From contig QUDE01000005.1 in the NCBI GenBank assembly GCA_003477405.1, positions 62,001-126,000 on the forward strand: a stretch of 64,000 nucleotides of DNA, written 5' to 3'. Origin of the DNA: Ruminococcaceae bacterium AM07-15 (GTDB taxonomy: Bacteria > Bacillota > Clostridia > Oscillospirales > Butyricicoccaceae). Each line of letters starts with the position of its first letter. Position 1 is the stretch's first letter. A program made the translations under genes and the position numbers. Below are positions 8,353 to 17,875 of this stretch, in pieces. The notes below the pieces were generated by a model that had not been told where the DNA came from, ran no database searches, and saw nothing but the letters and a program-made list of their open reading frames with translations.

Positions 8353-9084
8353 TTATAGCTCATCTCCCCATTTATTCCATTCCGCTCCCAATGCCAGAAG
8401 TACCGTCACAACGGTCGACAGGATAACCAGCACTTCCAGCACTGCAAACACCGCATTGACGACGGGAAAGAGCCGAAGATAGCTCCAGATTCCTATGCCG
8501 AATGAAGTGGAAATACTATGATGAATAGTAAAGATCAAATATCCTGCAAAACCTACAGCAGCCGCAATGGAAATGGGGAATGCGTGAGAAAAGACCAACA
8601 TCACCAGCTTGTGGAACAGGTTCAAAAAATGCCAAAACACACAGGCAACTACAGCGATCTTTCCCTCTGCACTACATTGCAGATCATCTATTTCAAATTG
8701 GCAAGTATCATACAGCGAAGAGTATGCCCTATTACTCAATTCAAACACAACCGAAAGCAAACCGTTCAGGAATATGGCGATTGCAGCCACCGCTGCAACG
8801 ATCATTGCTCCAAGAAAATGTATTACCAGCGCCACCATCACCGTGATAATACCGAACAAAACAGCCAATACCACCACTGCAGCCCATCCTTCAATGATCC
8901 CCCAGGGATTATTGATAAAGGCATTCAGTCCTGCCATCAGCAGCAGAGCAACTCCAGCGCCAAGAAACACCAATAATTTCCCCAGAGCTTTCTGCACCAG
9001 CTGTATCACCATAGAAATCGCCAACAATGGAAAGGCCAGCAGCGAAAGAGCGTTGACCTTTAAAACAGATAATGCCTTTTTCAT
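8353..9084 (-). CDS. multi-pass membrane protein, function unknown
   Basis: 243 residues from ATG 9084, which has AGGAGAG eight bases upstream; longer in-frame starts lack one and overlap the lipoprotein gene. At least five strongly hydrophobic segments are visible, among them LLAFPLLAISMVIQLV, AAVVVLAVLFGIITVMVALV and ILSTVVTVLLALGA. No family recognised. It lies immediately downstream of a lipoprotein gene and its ribosome site overlaps that gene's stop, so the two probably act together at the membrane. Confidence 0.7.
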   Translation of the reverse strand: MKKALSVLKVNALSLLAFPLLAISMVIQLVQKALGKLLVFLGAGVALLLMAGLNAFINNPWGIIEGWAAVVVLAVLFGIITVMVALVIHFLGAMIVAAVAAIAIFLNGLLSVVFELSNRAYSSLYDTCQFEIDDLQCSAEGKIAVVACVFWHFLNLFHKLVMLVFSHAFPISIAAAVGFAGYLIFTIHHSISTSFGIGIWSYLRLFPVVNAVFAVLEVLVILSTVVTVLLALGAEWNKWGDEL

Positions 9085-9100
9085 GTTTGTCTCTCCTCTC

Positions 9101-10030
9101 TTATTGGTAGCGCTGGAATTCATATAAAATGCTCTGGACACATCCGGTGTAAGCATCCAATTCCAAAGTAATCCGATCTCCAGAAGATGGGTCGATATAA
9201 ACCAAGGAGGTATCGTCCAACCCCATCCCTATAAAAGGGGTTCCCTGGCAATAATCCGGCGTTCCCAGCAGCCCAGTTTCCTCATGGGCAATCTCTTTCA
9301 CCGAAGCCCCCACCTGGAGCCCCGCAGGAAGGCTTGCACCTATATGGTCAAACCGAAAACCAATACACTGGCACTGGCTGGCCGGCATACTTTTTTGTGC
9401 ATCTGTATTCTGCACGATCATTGCAATCCCCTTTTGACTGTTCGAGGTAAGAAAAGCTGTCTCGCCGGAAGCCACCGACTCTTCGCCGCCTACCGTGAAA
9501 TCGATCACACTGGGCAACTGCTGCATATCGTAAATAGCACCATTCCACTGCACCTTTCGGGAGTAAAGATCTTCTGCCAAAATAGCTTCTCCAGGGTTGG
9601 TTTGCTGAATCCATGCTATTAGCTCCTCCGGTTTAGAAATAAACACCGGCAACAAAGTCTCCCCATCTTTTTCCACCGTCACCGAGGAAATTTCTGTCCA
9701 TGCATCTACGGCAATCAGCGCATCATTTCTAAAATACACCTGGCTGATCGCATATGTACCGGGCAAAAGCGCTATTGTTTCCTCATATCCGTTTTCTTCC
9801 GTCAATTCCACATTATAGGTTTTGCCGGCAGCAACATTTTCAAGTGATAGCCGAATCTTTGTATTTTCCCGCACTTCTTCCGACAGCTCTCCGTATTCTT
9901 CCGGCAAATTATCCATATAAATATGACAATTTGCATCCCACTGCTTTTCGGTGTCCTCTTTGGAACATCCTGCTAACCAAAGCAGCGAAAAACCCACGAT
10001 GGCCAGCAAGAAACAGATCTTTCTTTTCAT
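9101..10030 (-). CDS. putative lipoprotein
   Basis: 309 residues from ATG 10030; AAAGGGG lies seven bases upstream of this ATG but only one from the alternative ATG at 10036. The N-terminus MKRKICFLLAIVGFSLLWLA followed by Gly-Cys is a type II signal peptide with lipobox LAGC. The mature part is beta-rich (IRLSLENVAAGKTYNVEL, GDRITLELDAYTGCVQSI), resembling Ig-like or carboxypeptidase-regulatory folds, but no family is assigned. It is first in a two-gene unit with the membrane protein at 8353-9084. Confidence 0.7.
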   Translation of the reverse strand: MKRKICFLLAIVGFSLLWLAGCSKEDTEKQWDANCHIYMDNLPEEYGELSEEVRENTKIRLSLENVAAGKTYNVELTEENGYEETIALLPGTYAISQVYFRNDALIAVDAWTEISSVTVEKDGETLLPVFISKPEELIAWIQQTNPGEAILAEDLYSRKVQWNGAIYDMQQLPSVIDFTVGGEESVASGETAFLTSNSQKGIAMIVQNTDAQKSMPASQCQCIGFRFDHIGASLPAGLQVGASVKEIAHEETGLLGTPDYCQGTPFIGMGLDDTSLVYIDPSSGDRITLELDAYTGCVQSILYEFQRYQ

Positions 10031-10194
10031 CTTCATTCCCCTTTCTCTTTTCTGCACAGCATTTATTATGCTATCATATCTCAACTAAAGATAAAAACAT
10101 CAAATTGACTGATTATAGATCTTTTCTTTAAAAATAAAAAGATAATTTGATGGATTCCCACCTTTCTTTATGCTATACTGGGATTCGACAAAGT

Positions 10195-10503
10195 ATTTCC
10201 AGACCGGAAGACGAAAATCTGAATGAAACCCTGGAAAGCGTTTTCCGCCACATTGAGGAATCGGCCAAGGGCAACGAGTCCGAGGGTAGTTTTGCCAGAT
10301 TGTTTGACGATTTCGATGTGAACAGCAACAAGCTGAGAGCCACCGTAGCCAAGCGGAACGAAAAGCTGGTCAAACTTCTCAACGGCGTGGCCGATATGAA
10401 TCTGGGCGATGTAAAAGACCACGATATCGACGCCTTCGGCGACGCTTACGAATATCTCATGACTATATACGCCAGCAACGCCGAAATCGAGATGGACGCA
10501 TGA
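10195..10503 (+). pseudogene. hsdM: type I restriction methyltransferase (HsdM) fragment
   Basis: Residues NLNETLESVFRHIEESAKGN, FARLFDDFDVNSNKLRATV and DAYEYLMTIYASNA are typical of HsdM just before the SAM-binding GGEFFTP motif. The fragment stops at exactly that point, joining ASNA to EIEMDA, so the catalytic NPPF half is deleted. The N-terminus is also missing: the frame upstream of about 10195 is unrelated. Non-functional. Confidence 0.8.
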
Positions 10504-10674
10504 GCAGATTGGATGAATTGATTCAGCAGCTTTGTCCGAATGGGGGGAGTATAAGGCACTTGGGGAAGTTGTTAACTTTACCGATGGATATTCATTTAAA
10601 ATGAGGACTTTACCGATAGTGGTAATTACCAAGTTATAAAGATTATGGATATTTTTTTACAAAAAACAATATAG
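10500..10674 (+). pseudogene. hsdS: type I specificity subunit (HsdS) remnant
   Basis: ATGAGCAGATTGGATGAATT at 10500 overlaps the HsdM remnant as ATGA, the usual hsdM-hsdS junction. It encodes MSRLDELIQQLCPNG, the standard HsdS opening. A one-base loss in the G-run near 10540 shifts the frame; EYKALGE-like and FTDGYSFK sequence follows in the new frame, then another shift to SGNYQVIKIMDI ending at TAG 10672-10674. Only part of the first target-recognition domain remains. Confidence 0.7.
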
Positions 10675-10819
10675 GGAAGACTTCTATAAACAAACTGCCA
10701 GAAAAGTTAAAAAAGAGCAACAACTAACAGCTGAAGAAGTTATTGTTGTTATGTCTGGTTCACCACAACACGCAGATACGAACCCTTTTCATGGTAAAGA
10801 ATGTATTTGCGGTAAATGA
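10640..10819 (+). pseudogene. unidentified C-terminal gene fragment
   Basis: An open frame ends at TGA 10817-10819 and reads EDFYKQTARKVKKEQQLTAE, then EEVIVVMSGSPQHADTNPFH and GKECICGK. There is no start codon with a ribosome site; it abuts the HsdS remnant. It looks like the tail of a gene cut by the same rearrangement. Family not recognised. A long terminator follows directly. Confidence 0.35.
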
Positions 10820-10864
10820 AGAGATAGAGCCAAGGTCTTAAGACCTTGGCTCTATCTCTTTTAT
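10819..10864. terminator. bidirectional terminator, 21-bp perfect palindrome
   Basis: Bases 10819-10860 form a perfect palindrome (arm AAGAGATAGAGCCAAGGTCTT) with T-runs on both sides. It separates the + strand hsd debris from the - strand AAA ATPase debris and can serve both strands. Confidence 0.85.
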
Positions 10865-10878
10865 CATCTTAATTCTAA

Positions 10879-11400
10879 TCAAATACTTTTACACATGGCC
10901 ATACTATATTTCTTAATATCGCAGGGGTTGATAATCTGATGCATTTTAATAATCTTCCGAAAATAAGCATGTATATCTGTAGGATTGATTTCTGTTACAC
11001 ATCGATCCTCTCTGAATTGCCTAATCACATAATCAACTTCTTACGCGTGCTTTGGTTTCTTCTAATATCATCATATAGAAAGCTTTTCTCAAACGCATCA
11101 ATCAGAATTTTCGGATTTGAGTAGATAATTTCCAACATTCTTGAAATTTGACCTTATATATTTCATTTATTGACCCCGACATGTTTGTAGTCAACTCCCA
11201 ATTTGGAACACAATGGGGAGGCACGGCATTTTCCATTCCTCTGCCATCGATTGCGATTTCAAAAGAAATCTCCCCTGGGCTGCTTCCATCAACAAATGTT
11301 TGAATCATCTTCATGATGGTTGTTTTTCTGCTCCCATTTTTACCGACCAGAACAGTTAACGGAAACAAAAAATCTTTTGTTGTTTCAGGCTTAAAGCTTC
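10879..11400 (-). pseudogene. AAA (ABC-type) ATPase remnant with altered Walker A
   Basis: Reading leftward from about 11400: KPETTKDFLFPLTVLVGKNG, where Walker A is GKNGSRKTT (Gly replaced by Arg relative to GxxGxGKT). It continues to IYKVKFQEC, then in a shifted frame EIIYSNPKILIDAFEKSF, then after another shift DYVIRQFREDRCVTEINPTD, ending MAMCKSI and TGA at 10881-10879. The middle with signature and Walker B motifs is deleted. It resembles the AAA partners of HNH or TOPRIM nucleases, but only the wreck remains. Confidence 0.6.
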
Positions 11401-11535
11401 AAAAAGGATGCATTGTCAACGATGTTAAGCTTTTTATCGCAGCATGCCTAACATCTTTTCTATGGTCTGAATCGTATCGTCAACATTATCCATTCACCTA
11501 CACTTCTTCCGAATTGCTCTCTTTTATTAAAGCTG

Positions 11536-11844
11536 TCACTTTGCCATATATCCGAATTGCTCAAGTCTCTCCCGGCATATTCTGCGTTCTTCATCAGTAA
11601 ACAACTCTGCATATTCCAACTTAAGAACATGAGCTTCTACGGATAAATCCAATCGTCCATGCTCCCAGAGCGTAGTGAATCCATCCGTGCCGCCGGGTTT
11701 ATTTATCAACTGTTTTGCCGCAGCAACTCCACCCTTGGTTCCTAGTATTTGAAGAAAGCGACTGGCGTTATACCCGCATTCTTTCTTGGCAGTCACATAG
11801 ATATCAATCATATTGTGTTCAAAGCGTTTCTCTAATGTTGTCAT
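11536..11844 (-). CDS. small helical protein downstream of the GmrSD-like gene
   Basis: 102 residues from ATG 11844, with AAGGTG six bases upstream; it begins 11 bases after the DUF262 gene ends, so they form an operon. Conserved-looking blocks are ECGYNASRFLQILGTKGGVA, DGFTTLWEHGRLDLSVEAHV and the acidic FTDEERRICRERLEQFGY. I associate this module with small proteins and C-terminal domains in restriction-type genes, but cannot name its family. A DNA-binding or accessory role in the neighbouring system is inferred. Confidence 0.6.
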   Translation of the reverse strand: MTTLEKRFEHNMIDIYVTAKKECGYNASRFLQILGTKGGVAAAKQLINKPGGTDGFTTLWEHGRLDLSVEAHVLKLEYAELFTDEERRICRERLEQFGYMAK

Positions 11845-11854
11845 ACAGCACCTT

Positions 11855-13675
11855 CTATTCGAATATATCCCCATTCCAAACCAAGCGTACCAGTTGTACC
11901 AACAGCGCTATTCTCTCTGCAATTTCTTCCTTTCCAAACTGGTCGTAAGCCTGGAAATTCAATCTTTTATCAACAATAAATTTCTTGAACTGCGGATTGT
12001 TTTGGTAAGCGAGCTGGCCCAAGGACTCAGTGTAAATATTGCCTTCATTGGAACAATATTTGCTCAGTTTATACTCATAGCGCAAATCATTCAAACTGGC
12101 ATTGATACTCTTGTGAAGCAGCAACAATGCACCCACGCTATTTCTCCAGCGTCTGAAATCTTCCTGATCTGCATACTCATCAGTAAACCACTCATAGTGA
12201 TCAGTGATGATATGCTCGATTTCAAATGGATTCTTAGTCTGAGTATTCATATAGTTACAATAGTTAGACGCAACACCAGTGCTTTCTTCGATATATCCGG
12301 TAACACGAGCCAGAATATTTTTAATGTACTTCTTAGTAAAACTGTTCAGTCCCAAATCTGGCAACGCTACTTCTGGCTTAAAATTAAGGTTATTATATTG
12401 CTGCTGTAACTTTTTCTTTAGAGTGTCAACATCGCACATACGAATGTCCTTTGTCACATTGAAAACGAAATTCTTAATGGTGCTATAATCCACAGAACGA
12501 TAATTGGTCACTCTGGACACAATAAGAATATCGATAAACCTTGCTGTCAAGTTGATCTTTTCAATAATTACAGGCCATGTATCTTCATAGCATATAGGTG
12601 CAAGAAGTAATTGTGGTTGTAAAGTGAAATTTACCTGAGCATTATAGTATACATATTTCGTTTCTTCCACAAAAACAGTCTCAGCCTGCCGAATTCGCTG
12701 ATAAACCTCAGCAAATTTAGCGAATTTCTTTATAAATAATTCAAAATCTGCAGAGGAAGCCAGTCCCAGCTTATCACGCTCATCGCGGACCCATTTGTGA
12801 AATGAGCCACCAATGATATCAAAATCCTTATTGACCGCACCAGCCTTGGTTTCACGGATAGTTTCAGCATAGTGCGCACGGAGCCATGCCTTGATAAAGG
12901 TCTCGTCGCCTTTGTCGTCATCCTTTTTTAAAATGAGGACCATGTTTTTCCACACGCCATTCATCTTTTCGCGAACGGCATCATCTCTGATTTCAGACAG
13001 AATATAACCTTTCAGCATTTCTGTAGATGTCAGGCTCAAACCACGGTCGTTCATTGTAACGAAAACTTTATGAGCATCTTGCTCTGTAGTGGCCACGATC
13101 TCAATGAAGAAGACCTTTTCCGCAAGCCAGTCACAAAAATGCAGAAGCACATCATCTGTAATGTCCGCCGGAAATACATCAACGATATCCATGTAGCGGC
13201 CATACAGGTTACGAACAGATTCTCCGCAATTTGTTATGTCAAAATCCTTGTTATTAAAAATGGCCTCCATGCATTCCTGACGGTCATCCACATTGATATT
13301 AAAGGATTTCGTACCAAAAGACTCTGAGAAAATCATAGTCTCAATCATATTATAGCTCTGACCGATTTTTTTCAGGCGATTGTTTAGGTACATCAGCAGT
13401 AATGTCAAAGATGAAAAACGCTGCTGTCCGTCGATAATAGCATTCTCACGTCCTGCTAAAACGATGGACCCCATAAAATATGCGCCATACTCCACTACAG
13501 CCGGACGAGAATCACCCGACTTATAGTTATCCAAAAATTCAGAAGTGAGGTCATCAATAAGCTCTTCGATATGCTTACGCTGCCACATATATTCTCTCTG
13601 ATAATAGTGGATGGAGTATTTTGTATTTTGTAATAGTTGTTTTAGATTCTTCGGTGAACCTTCTATCTTTTTCAT
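11855..13675 (-). CDS. DUF262/DUF1524 protein, GmrSD-like type IV restriction enzyme
   Basis: 606 residues. The N-terminal DUF262 (ParB/GmrS-like) domain has YYQREYMWQ at ~24-32 and the diagnostic IDGQQR at ~81-86. The C-terminal DUF1524 (His-Me finger) domain starts near residue 484 with FEIEHIITDHYEW, where the His corresponds to the usual EHI catalytic site. GmrSD enzymes cleave phage DNA carrying modified cytosines, using nucleotide binding by DUF262. Here both domains are in one chain. Lower GC than the flanking helicase operon suggests separate origin. RBS AGGAGAA precedes the ATG. Confidence 0.85.
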   Translation of the reverse strand: MKKIEGSPKNLKQLLQNTKYSIHYYQREYMWQRKHIEELIDDLTSEFLDNYKSGDSRPAVVEYGAYFMGSIVLAGRENAIIDGQQRFSSLTLLLMYLNNRLKKIGQSYNMIETMIFSESFGTKSFNINVDDRQECMEAIFNNKDFDITNCGESVRNLYGRYMDIVDVFPADITDDVLLHFCDWLAEKVFFIEIVATTEQDAHKVFVTMNDRGLSLTSTEMLKGYILSEIRDDAVREKMNGVWKNMVLILKKDDDKGDETFIKAWLRAHYAETIRETKAGAVNKDFDIIGGSFHKWVRDERDKLGLASSADFELFIKKFAKFAEVYQRIRQAETVFVEETKYVYYNAQVNFTLQPQLLLAPICYEDTWPVIIEKINLTARFIDILIVSRVTNYRSVDYSTIKNFVFNVTKDIRMCDVDTLKKKLQQQYNNLNFKPEVALPDLGLNSFTKKYIKNILARVTGYIEESTGVASNYCNYMNTQTKNPFEIEHIITDHYEWFTDEYADQEDFRRWRNSVGALLLLHKSINASLNDLRYEYKLSKYCSNEGNIYTESLGQLAYQNNPQFKKFIVDKRLNFQAYDQFGKEEIAERIALLVQLVRLVWNGDIFE

Positions 13676-13703
13676 CGGTGTTCTCCTTAATATTTATATC
13701 GTG

Positions 13704-14020
13704 CTATTCCTCGCCTTCAAAAAGATCAACATCGATTTCCTCATAATCCAATATTCCTATCAGATATTCACGAATCCATTTAGAGATTTTCAGGCTTCCA
13801 CCGCCAGCCTATCCATAGCGAATGCGCTTGATCAACTTGTTGATATAGCTATCAAATCTCTGCTGTCCATCACTAAGCAGGCTACGGATAAAAAATCCGA
13901 GCAGCTTCCCACCCCAAAATGAGCTGCAGGATTCTGACCACTTTCTCCCGAAATTTTCACCATGATCCGATTGGGAAACACCACGCCGCAAGGTGCTTGG
14001 ATGTTCCAGGTTGGAGACAT
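13704..14020 (-). pseudogene. degenerate coding remnant(s)
   Basis: The stretch between the rhodanese gene and the DUF262 gene holds broken - strand coding sequence and no intact gene. At the 3' end a clean frame reads KISKWIREYLIGILDYEEID then VDLFEGEE and stops at 13706-13704, 29 bases before the DUF262 start. Further upstream another frame carries LLSDGQQRFDSYINKLIKRI. These look like pieces of one or two lost genes; no family could be fixed. Confidence 0.35.
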
Positions 14021-14077
14021 GAAAGATTTGCAAATTGGCGATAAATATTTTGTCTTCTTCTGCGATTCCGCTTTGCT

Positions 14078-14458
14078 TTACGACTCCATCTCATAAGGCC
14101 ATGTATTGATGCCACCGAATTCGTAGATGTTGGTATAACCCAGTTCGGCCAGCACGGATGAAGCAGTCTTGCTGCGGTTTCCGCTGCGGCAGTAAACAAG
14201 CACAGTCGAATCCTTTTCGGGAATCGCCTGAGCGGCAGTATTCTTGTCAATGGTACCAACCGGCAGCAGGACAGCGCCGGGAATGTGCCCGCTGTCGTAT
14301 TCATTCTGCTCCCGCACATCCAGGATGATGACCTCCTGGGCGTCCATCATTTCTTTGGCCGCTTCCTGGGTGATCTGCTGACAGGAACCATCCGTGGTAC
14401 TTTTACCACATCCGGCCAACAGCATGAGCAAAAGCAGCAGGATTAAAATTCGTTTCAT
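14078..14458 (-). CDS. rhodanese-like lipoprotein
   Basis: 126 residues from ATG 14458 with GGAGGAAC upstream. A lipoprotein signal (MKRILILLLLLMLLAGC) anchors a single rhodanese domain at ~30-126. The domain has ILDVREQNEYDSGHIPGAV and the active-site loop VYCRSGNRS with catalytic Cys, as in single-domain sulfurtransferases. It probably acts outside the membrane in thiol or sulfur handling. It lies 48 bases downstream of the NucS-like gene, in the same direction, but its function does not fit the defence operon, so read-through rather than partnership is likely. Confidence 0.85.
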   Translation of the reverse strand: MKRILILLLLLMLLAGCGKSTTDGSCQQITQEAAKEMMDAQEVIILDVREQNEYDSGHIPGAVLLPVGTIDKNTAAQAIPEKDSTVLVYCRSGNRSKTASSVLAELGYTNIYEFGGINTWPYEMES

Positions 14459-14506
14459 TTCAGTTCCTCCCAATGCTGTTCATTCCGAACCATCGCCTCT
14501 TTGCTT

Positions 14507-15580
14507 CTATATCCCCCAAACCTTTTTCAGGCGTTCCACTGTATATACCCACTTCTGATCTCTGGGGCGGCAAACAGAATTCTGGTTGCAAAAAAAGCCA
14601 ATCTCCTTGACAGCCTGGGACTCCGGAACTGTTTTGACCCAATCCACCAGCACAACATATTCTGCATTGATTGGATCTTCACTGGAATACAGATAATCGG
14701 CTTCTGTATGCAGATCGGAAAAACCAACCTGCTGTCCGTCTATGGAAAACCGCACATCTTTCGCCTGCTGGACTTCCTTTCGGACAGTACCGACACCCAC
14801 ATAACCGGTATGGGGAATATTGACCCAAACCCGATCTCCAGGACTCAGCAGCTTCAATGTATTGGAGTACCAGGTTCCCCCTCCTGCAGAAATAAAACCA
14901 TACTTTTGGGCATCCACCCAGGAGCGTTCGCCGGTGCCGAAGGACACATAGTATTCCTGATTCCACTGTCGGATCGATTTGGGGGCCGGACGCTGTTCTT
15001 CTACATCTTTTTCAAACCAGGCATGGCTGATCAGCCGCTTGGTCCCACAGAGAACCACATTGAAAAACATGATATTGATATCCACTTCATATTTTTCCCG
15101 CAGATATCGGATGATGCGTTCTGTACTGTCGTCCATTTTGGCTGCCACAATCACCATTTTTACATTCTGATTGATGCTGTCTTCATCCAGCACCGTACCA
15201 TACTTCTTTTGATAGGCTTCATTGATTGTAACCTTGCCGCCGGAAAACTGCAAATACTGCTCTGCCAGTTTTTCCAATGTCAGATCCGCCATGCAGGAAG
15301 CATAGTCGATGGCCTGCGCCGTAACCTCCCGCGGTGTCAGATCTTTCTTCAGTTCTACCACAACCAGATCGCCATCATGATCCATGCACAGCAGATCGAT
15401 GTACTTTCCTGCCACCGTACGCACTTGCCGTCCGATCAATAGCCAGTCCGGATTCAAAATTTCAATATGTTCTGCAAGCAGATCTTCCAGTTCTTTTTCA
15501 TTGACCAGTTCTGCCGGCTGAAGCTGGACTTTGTCGTCCAGCGACCAGATTACTTGGGAAATTGCCAAGATCATCACCAT
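14507..15580 (-). CDS. NucS-like (DUF91) endonuclease with PUA/EVE-like C-terminal region
   Basis: 357 residues. Residues ~25-180 resemble the DUF91/NucS nuclease fold: IDLLCMDHDGDLVVVELKKD gives the PD-(D/E)xK set D62, E76, K78, followed by QAIDYAS as in NucS. The C-terminal part (YYVSFGTGERSWVDAQKYGF, LSPGDRVWVNIPHTGYVGVG) resembles a PUA/EVE-like nucleobase-reading barrel. A nuclease coupled to a modified-base reader suggests restriction of modified or branched DNA. No strong ribosome site; the start may be ATG 15574. It follows the helicase gene by 22 bases. Confidence 0.7.
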   Translation of the reverse strand: MVMILAISQVIWSLDDKVQLQPAELVNEKELEDLLAEHIEILNPDWLLIGRQVRTVAGKYIDLLCMDHDGDLVVVELKKDLTPREVTAQAIDYASCMADLTLEKLAEQYLQFSGGKVTINEAYQKKYGTVLDEDSINQNVKMVIVAAKMDDSTERIIRYLREKYEVDINIMFFNVVLCGTKRLISHAWFEKDVEEQRPAPKSIRQWNQEYYVSFGTGERSWVDAQKYGFISAGGGTWYSNTLKLLSPGDRVWVNIPHTGYVGVGTVRKEVQQAKDVRFSIDGQQVGFSDLHTEADYLYSSEDPINAEYVVLVDWVKTVPESQAVKEIGFFCNQNSVCRPRDQKWVYTVERLKKVWGI

Positions 15581-15602
15581 CCAATCTTATCATTATTTTG
15601 TT

Positions 15603-17870
15603 TTATTTATTCAAACGCTGAAAATACCTATCCAGCTTCTCATCACAAATTTGCTCCATTTCCTGCTTTTCCTCCCGGGTCAGCTTCTTCCAGACGGACT
15701 CGTCCACCTGGATCACGCCCAGGGTTTTGGTGTGGTGGAGCATCTGCATATCTTCAAACCGCTTGAAGGGGTTGGACAGGATATTCCTCTGGGCCTGGGT
15801 ATCGGTATAGCCGCCCTTGGCGTAGATGCTGTTGCCCTTCTCCACCACCAGCCCAGCTGCCCGGCGGGCCTCGTAGAACTCCCGGAAGTAAGTCACGATA
15901 TCACTGAGCTTCACCCGACCTTTATCATCAGCAAACAGCAGCACCGCCTTGAGAAGAACCGGTTTATAGGAGTAACTCATGTCCATCTGCCGCACCATAT
16001 CCAGAAACAGGTCCTTACGGTTGGAGTCGTCGATCAGCGTCCAGCCATATTGCCGGGCATACTTTTGAAGTGTCTCCTCTTTGAAATACTTGAAGGTCCG
16101 GTGCTCGCTCATGGGCACTACAAGGTCTGGCACCAGCAGGCCCTCCCTGACATATCGCTCGATGGTCTCTGTCTGCACATCCACCCGGCGGACGAACTCC
16201 ATCTGTGAGATCATACCGGCGGCTTCCTCCTGCCAGTTGAAGATATCTACCAGTTCGTAGTCCAGGGCATCCACCGGCCAGTCGATGAGGGCTTCCGGGC
16301 GCTCGCCCCGGTCGTAAAGCCCCTGCTCGGCTGTTTTCTGCTGCTTGGTTCCCAACACCAGGGCGCCGGGTTTGTACTCTTTCAGTCGGAACAAACGGTA
16401 CATAGAATAAGGCATATTGTACTGGCTGGCGTTATCTACAAAGTCAAACACCATCAGGCTCTCCTTGCCCGGGGCCAGCCGCATACCTCGTCCCAGCTGC
16501 TGGGTATAGAGCACCTTGGACATGGTGGGCCGGGCCATAAACAGCACCTCGGTGGCCGGGCAGTCCCAGCCCTCATTGAGCAGGTCACAGGCGCACAGCA
16601 CTTTGGTTTCGCCCTTTTCAAACCGGGCCAGTACCTCCCAGCGGTCACTGGCCTTGATCTCACCGGACACCGCCTCGGCGGCCACACCGGCGTCATGGAG
16701 CCGTCCGGCGATCTCCTGGGCGTGTTTAACGGAGGCACAGAAAATGACGGTTCGCTTGTTCTTCACATACTGGAGCCAGGTGTCCACGATGAGCTGATTG
16801 CGCTCCGGCACATAAATCTTGCTCTCCAGGTCCCGGATGTTGTACTGGACGCTGTTGAACCGCACCTTGGTCAGATCGATGTTGGTATGGATGCGGATGC
16901 ACCGCACCGGCACCAGCTCGCCGATCTCTACGGCGGTCTGGATGTCCAGTTTATGGGCGGTATTTTTAAAAATGTCCAGAATATTCTTGTCATCGGCCCG
17001 CTCCGGCGTGGCCGTCAGTCCCAGGGTAAATTCCGGTGTAAAATAGGACAGAACCTTCTGATATGTATCGGCAGAGGCGTGGTGGGCCTCGTCCACAATG
17101 ATGTAGCCGAAATCGTCCGGTTTGAACCGCTCCAGATTCAAAGCCACGCTCTGGATGCTGCCGCAGACCACAAAAGCGTCGCTCTGCTTCACATTCTCCA
17201 CATAGCGCCCTACTGTGGCCCCAGGCCACAGCTCCCAGAAGGTCTTGGTGGCCTGATCCACCAGCTCCACTGTGTGGGCAAGGAACAGTGTCCGTTTGTC
17301 GAACCGTTTGGCGTCCATGACGGCGGTCACCGTTTTACCGGTGCCGGTGGCGTGGTAGAGCAGGGCGATGGTCTCGAAGTTGCAGCGCATCTCTTCCAGA
17401 GCTGCCAGAGCCTGCTTCTGGTGCTCCTTCAGTTCCAGCTGAGAGCCATCCAGGGACTTGCCCCGCTGGGTGGGGAGATAGTCCTCAATTTCCTTGAAGC
17501 TGGGATGCTGCCCCAGGAATACCCTTAGTTCATCTTTCACGGTTTCCGGCTGCTGCTGCATCTGCCGCACCGCCCAGCGGTATACATCCCAGCCCAGGTA
17601 GATCATGCTGTTCTGTTTGAGCAGGTCGTCGTAGAACTTGTTCCGGGAGATCAACTTGGGGTTGTGGGAAGCCTCGTCATCGATCTCAATGGCCACCTTC
17701 CGTCCGCCGTTTTCAATCAGAAAGTCAGCAAACCGGCTGTTCTGGTAGATGTCGGAGAAAGGGTACTGGGAGTATAGATAGCCTGCTTTCTCAGCGCCAA
17801 AGGTATCAGAAAACAGTTCAATGAACAGATCCTCGGCACTGCTGCCAGAGACAGAGCGGTAGGTTTGCAT
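15603..17870 (-). CDS. SF2 helicase with N-terminal PD-(D/E)xK-like nuclease domain
   Basis: 755 residues from ATG 17870, preceded by GAGGTGATCCCC. Residues ~10-95 look like a Vsr/DUF559-type nuclease (RFADFLIENGGRKVAIEIDD). The helicase core has Walker A HATGTGKT (~174-180), DEAHH (~260-264), TATPER (~286) and motif VI QQLGRGMRLAPG (~457). The C-terminal ~280 residues are a helical accessory region. DNA translocation plus cleavage is inferred, as in type III- or ZorD-like defence helicases. It starts five bases after the DUF4365 gene stops. Confidence 0.85.
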   Translation of the reverse strand: MQTYRSVSGSSAEDLFIELFSDTFGAEKAGYLYSQYPFSDIYQNSRFADFLIENGGRKVAIEIDDEASHNPKLISRNKFYDDLLKQNSMIYLGWDVYRWAVRQMQQQPETVKDELRVFLGQHPSFKEIEDYLPTQRGKSLDGSQLELKEHQKQALAALEEMRCNFETIALLYHATGTGKTVTAVMDAKRFDKRTLFLAHTVELVDQATKTFWELWPGATVGRYVENVKQSDAFVVCGSIQSVALNLERFKPDDFGYIIVDEAHHASADTYQKVLSYFTPEFTLGLTATPERADDKNILDIFKNTAHKLDIQTAVEIGELVPVRCIRIHTNIDLTKVRFNSVQYNIRDLESKIYVPERNQLIVDTWLQYVKNKRTVIFCASVKHAQEIAGRLHDAGVAAEAVSGEIKASDRWEVLARFEKGETKVLCACDLLNEGWDCPATEVLFMARPTMSKVLYTQQLGRGMRLAPGKESLMVFDFVDNASQYNMPYSMYRLFRLKEYKPGALVLGTKQQKTAEQGLYDRGERPEALIDWPVDALDYELVDIFNWQEEAAGMISQMEFVRRVDVQTETIERYVREGLLVPDLVVPMSEHRTFKYFKEETLQKYARQYGWTLIDDSNRKDLFLDMVRQMDMSYSYKPVLLKAVLLFADDKGRVKLSDIVTYFREFYEARRAAGLVVEKGNSIYAKGGYTDTQAQRNILSNPFKRFEDMQMLHHTKTLGVIQVDESVWKKLTREEKQEMEQICDEKLDRYFQRLNK

Positions 17871-17875
17871 GGGGA

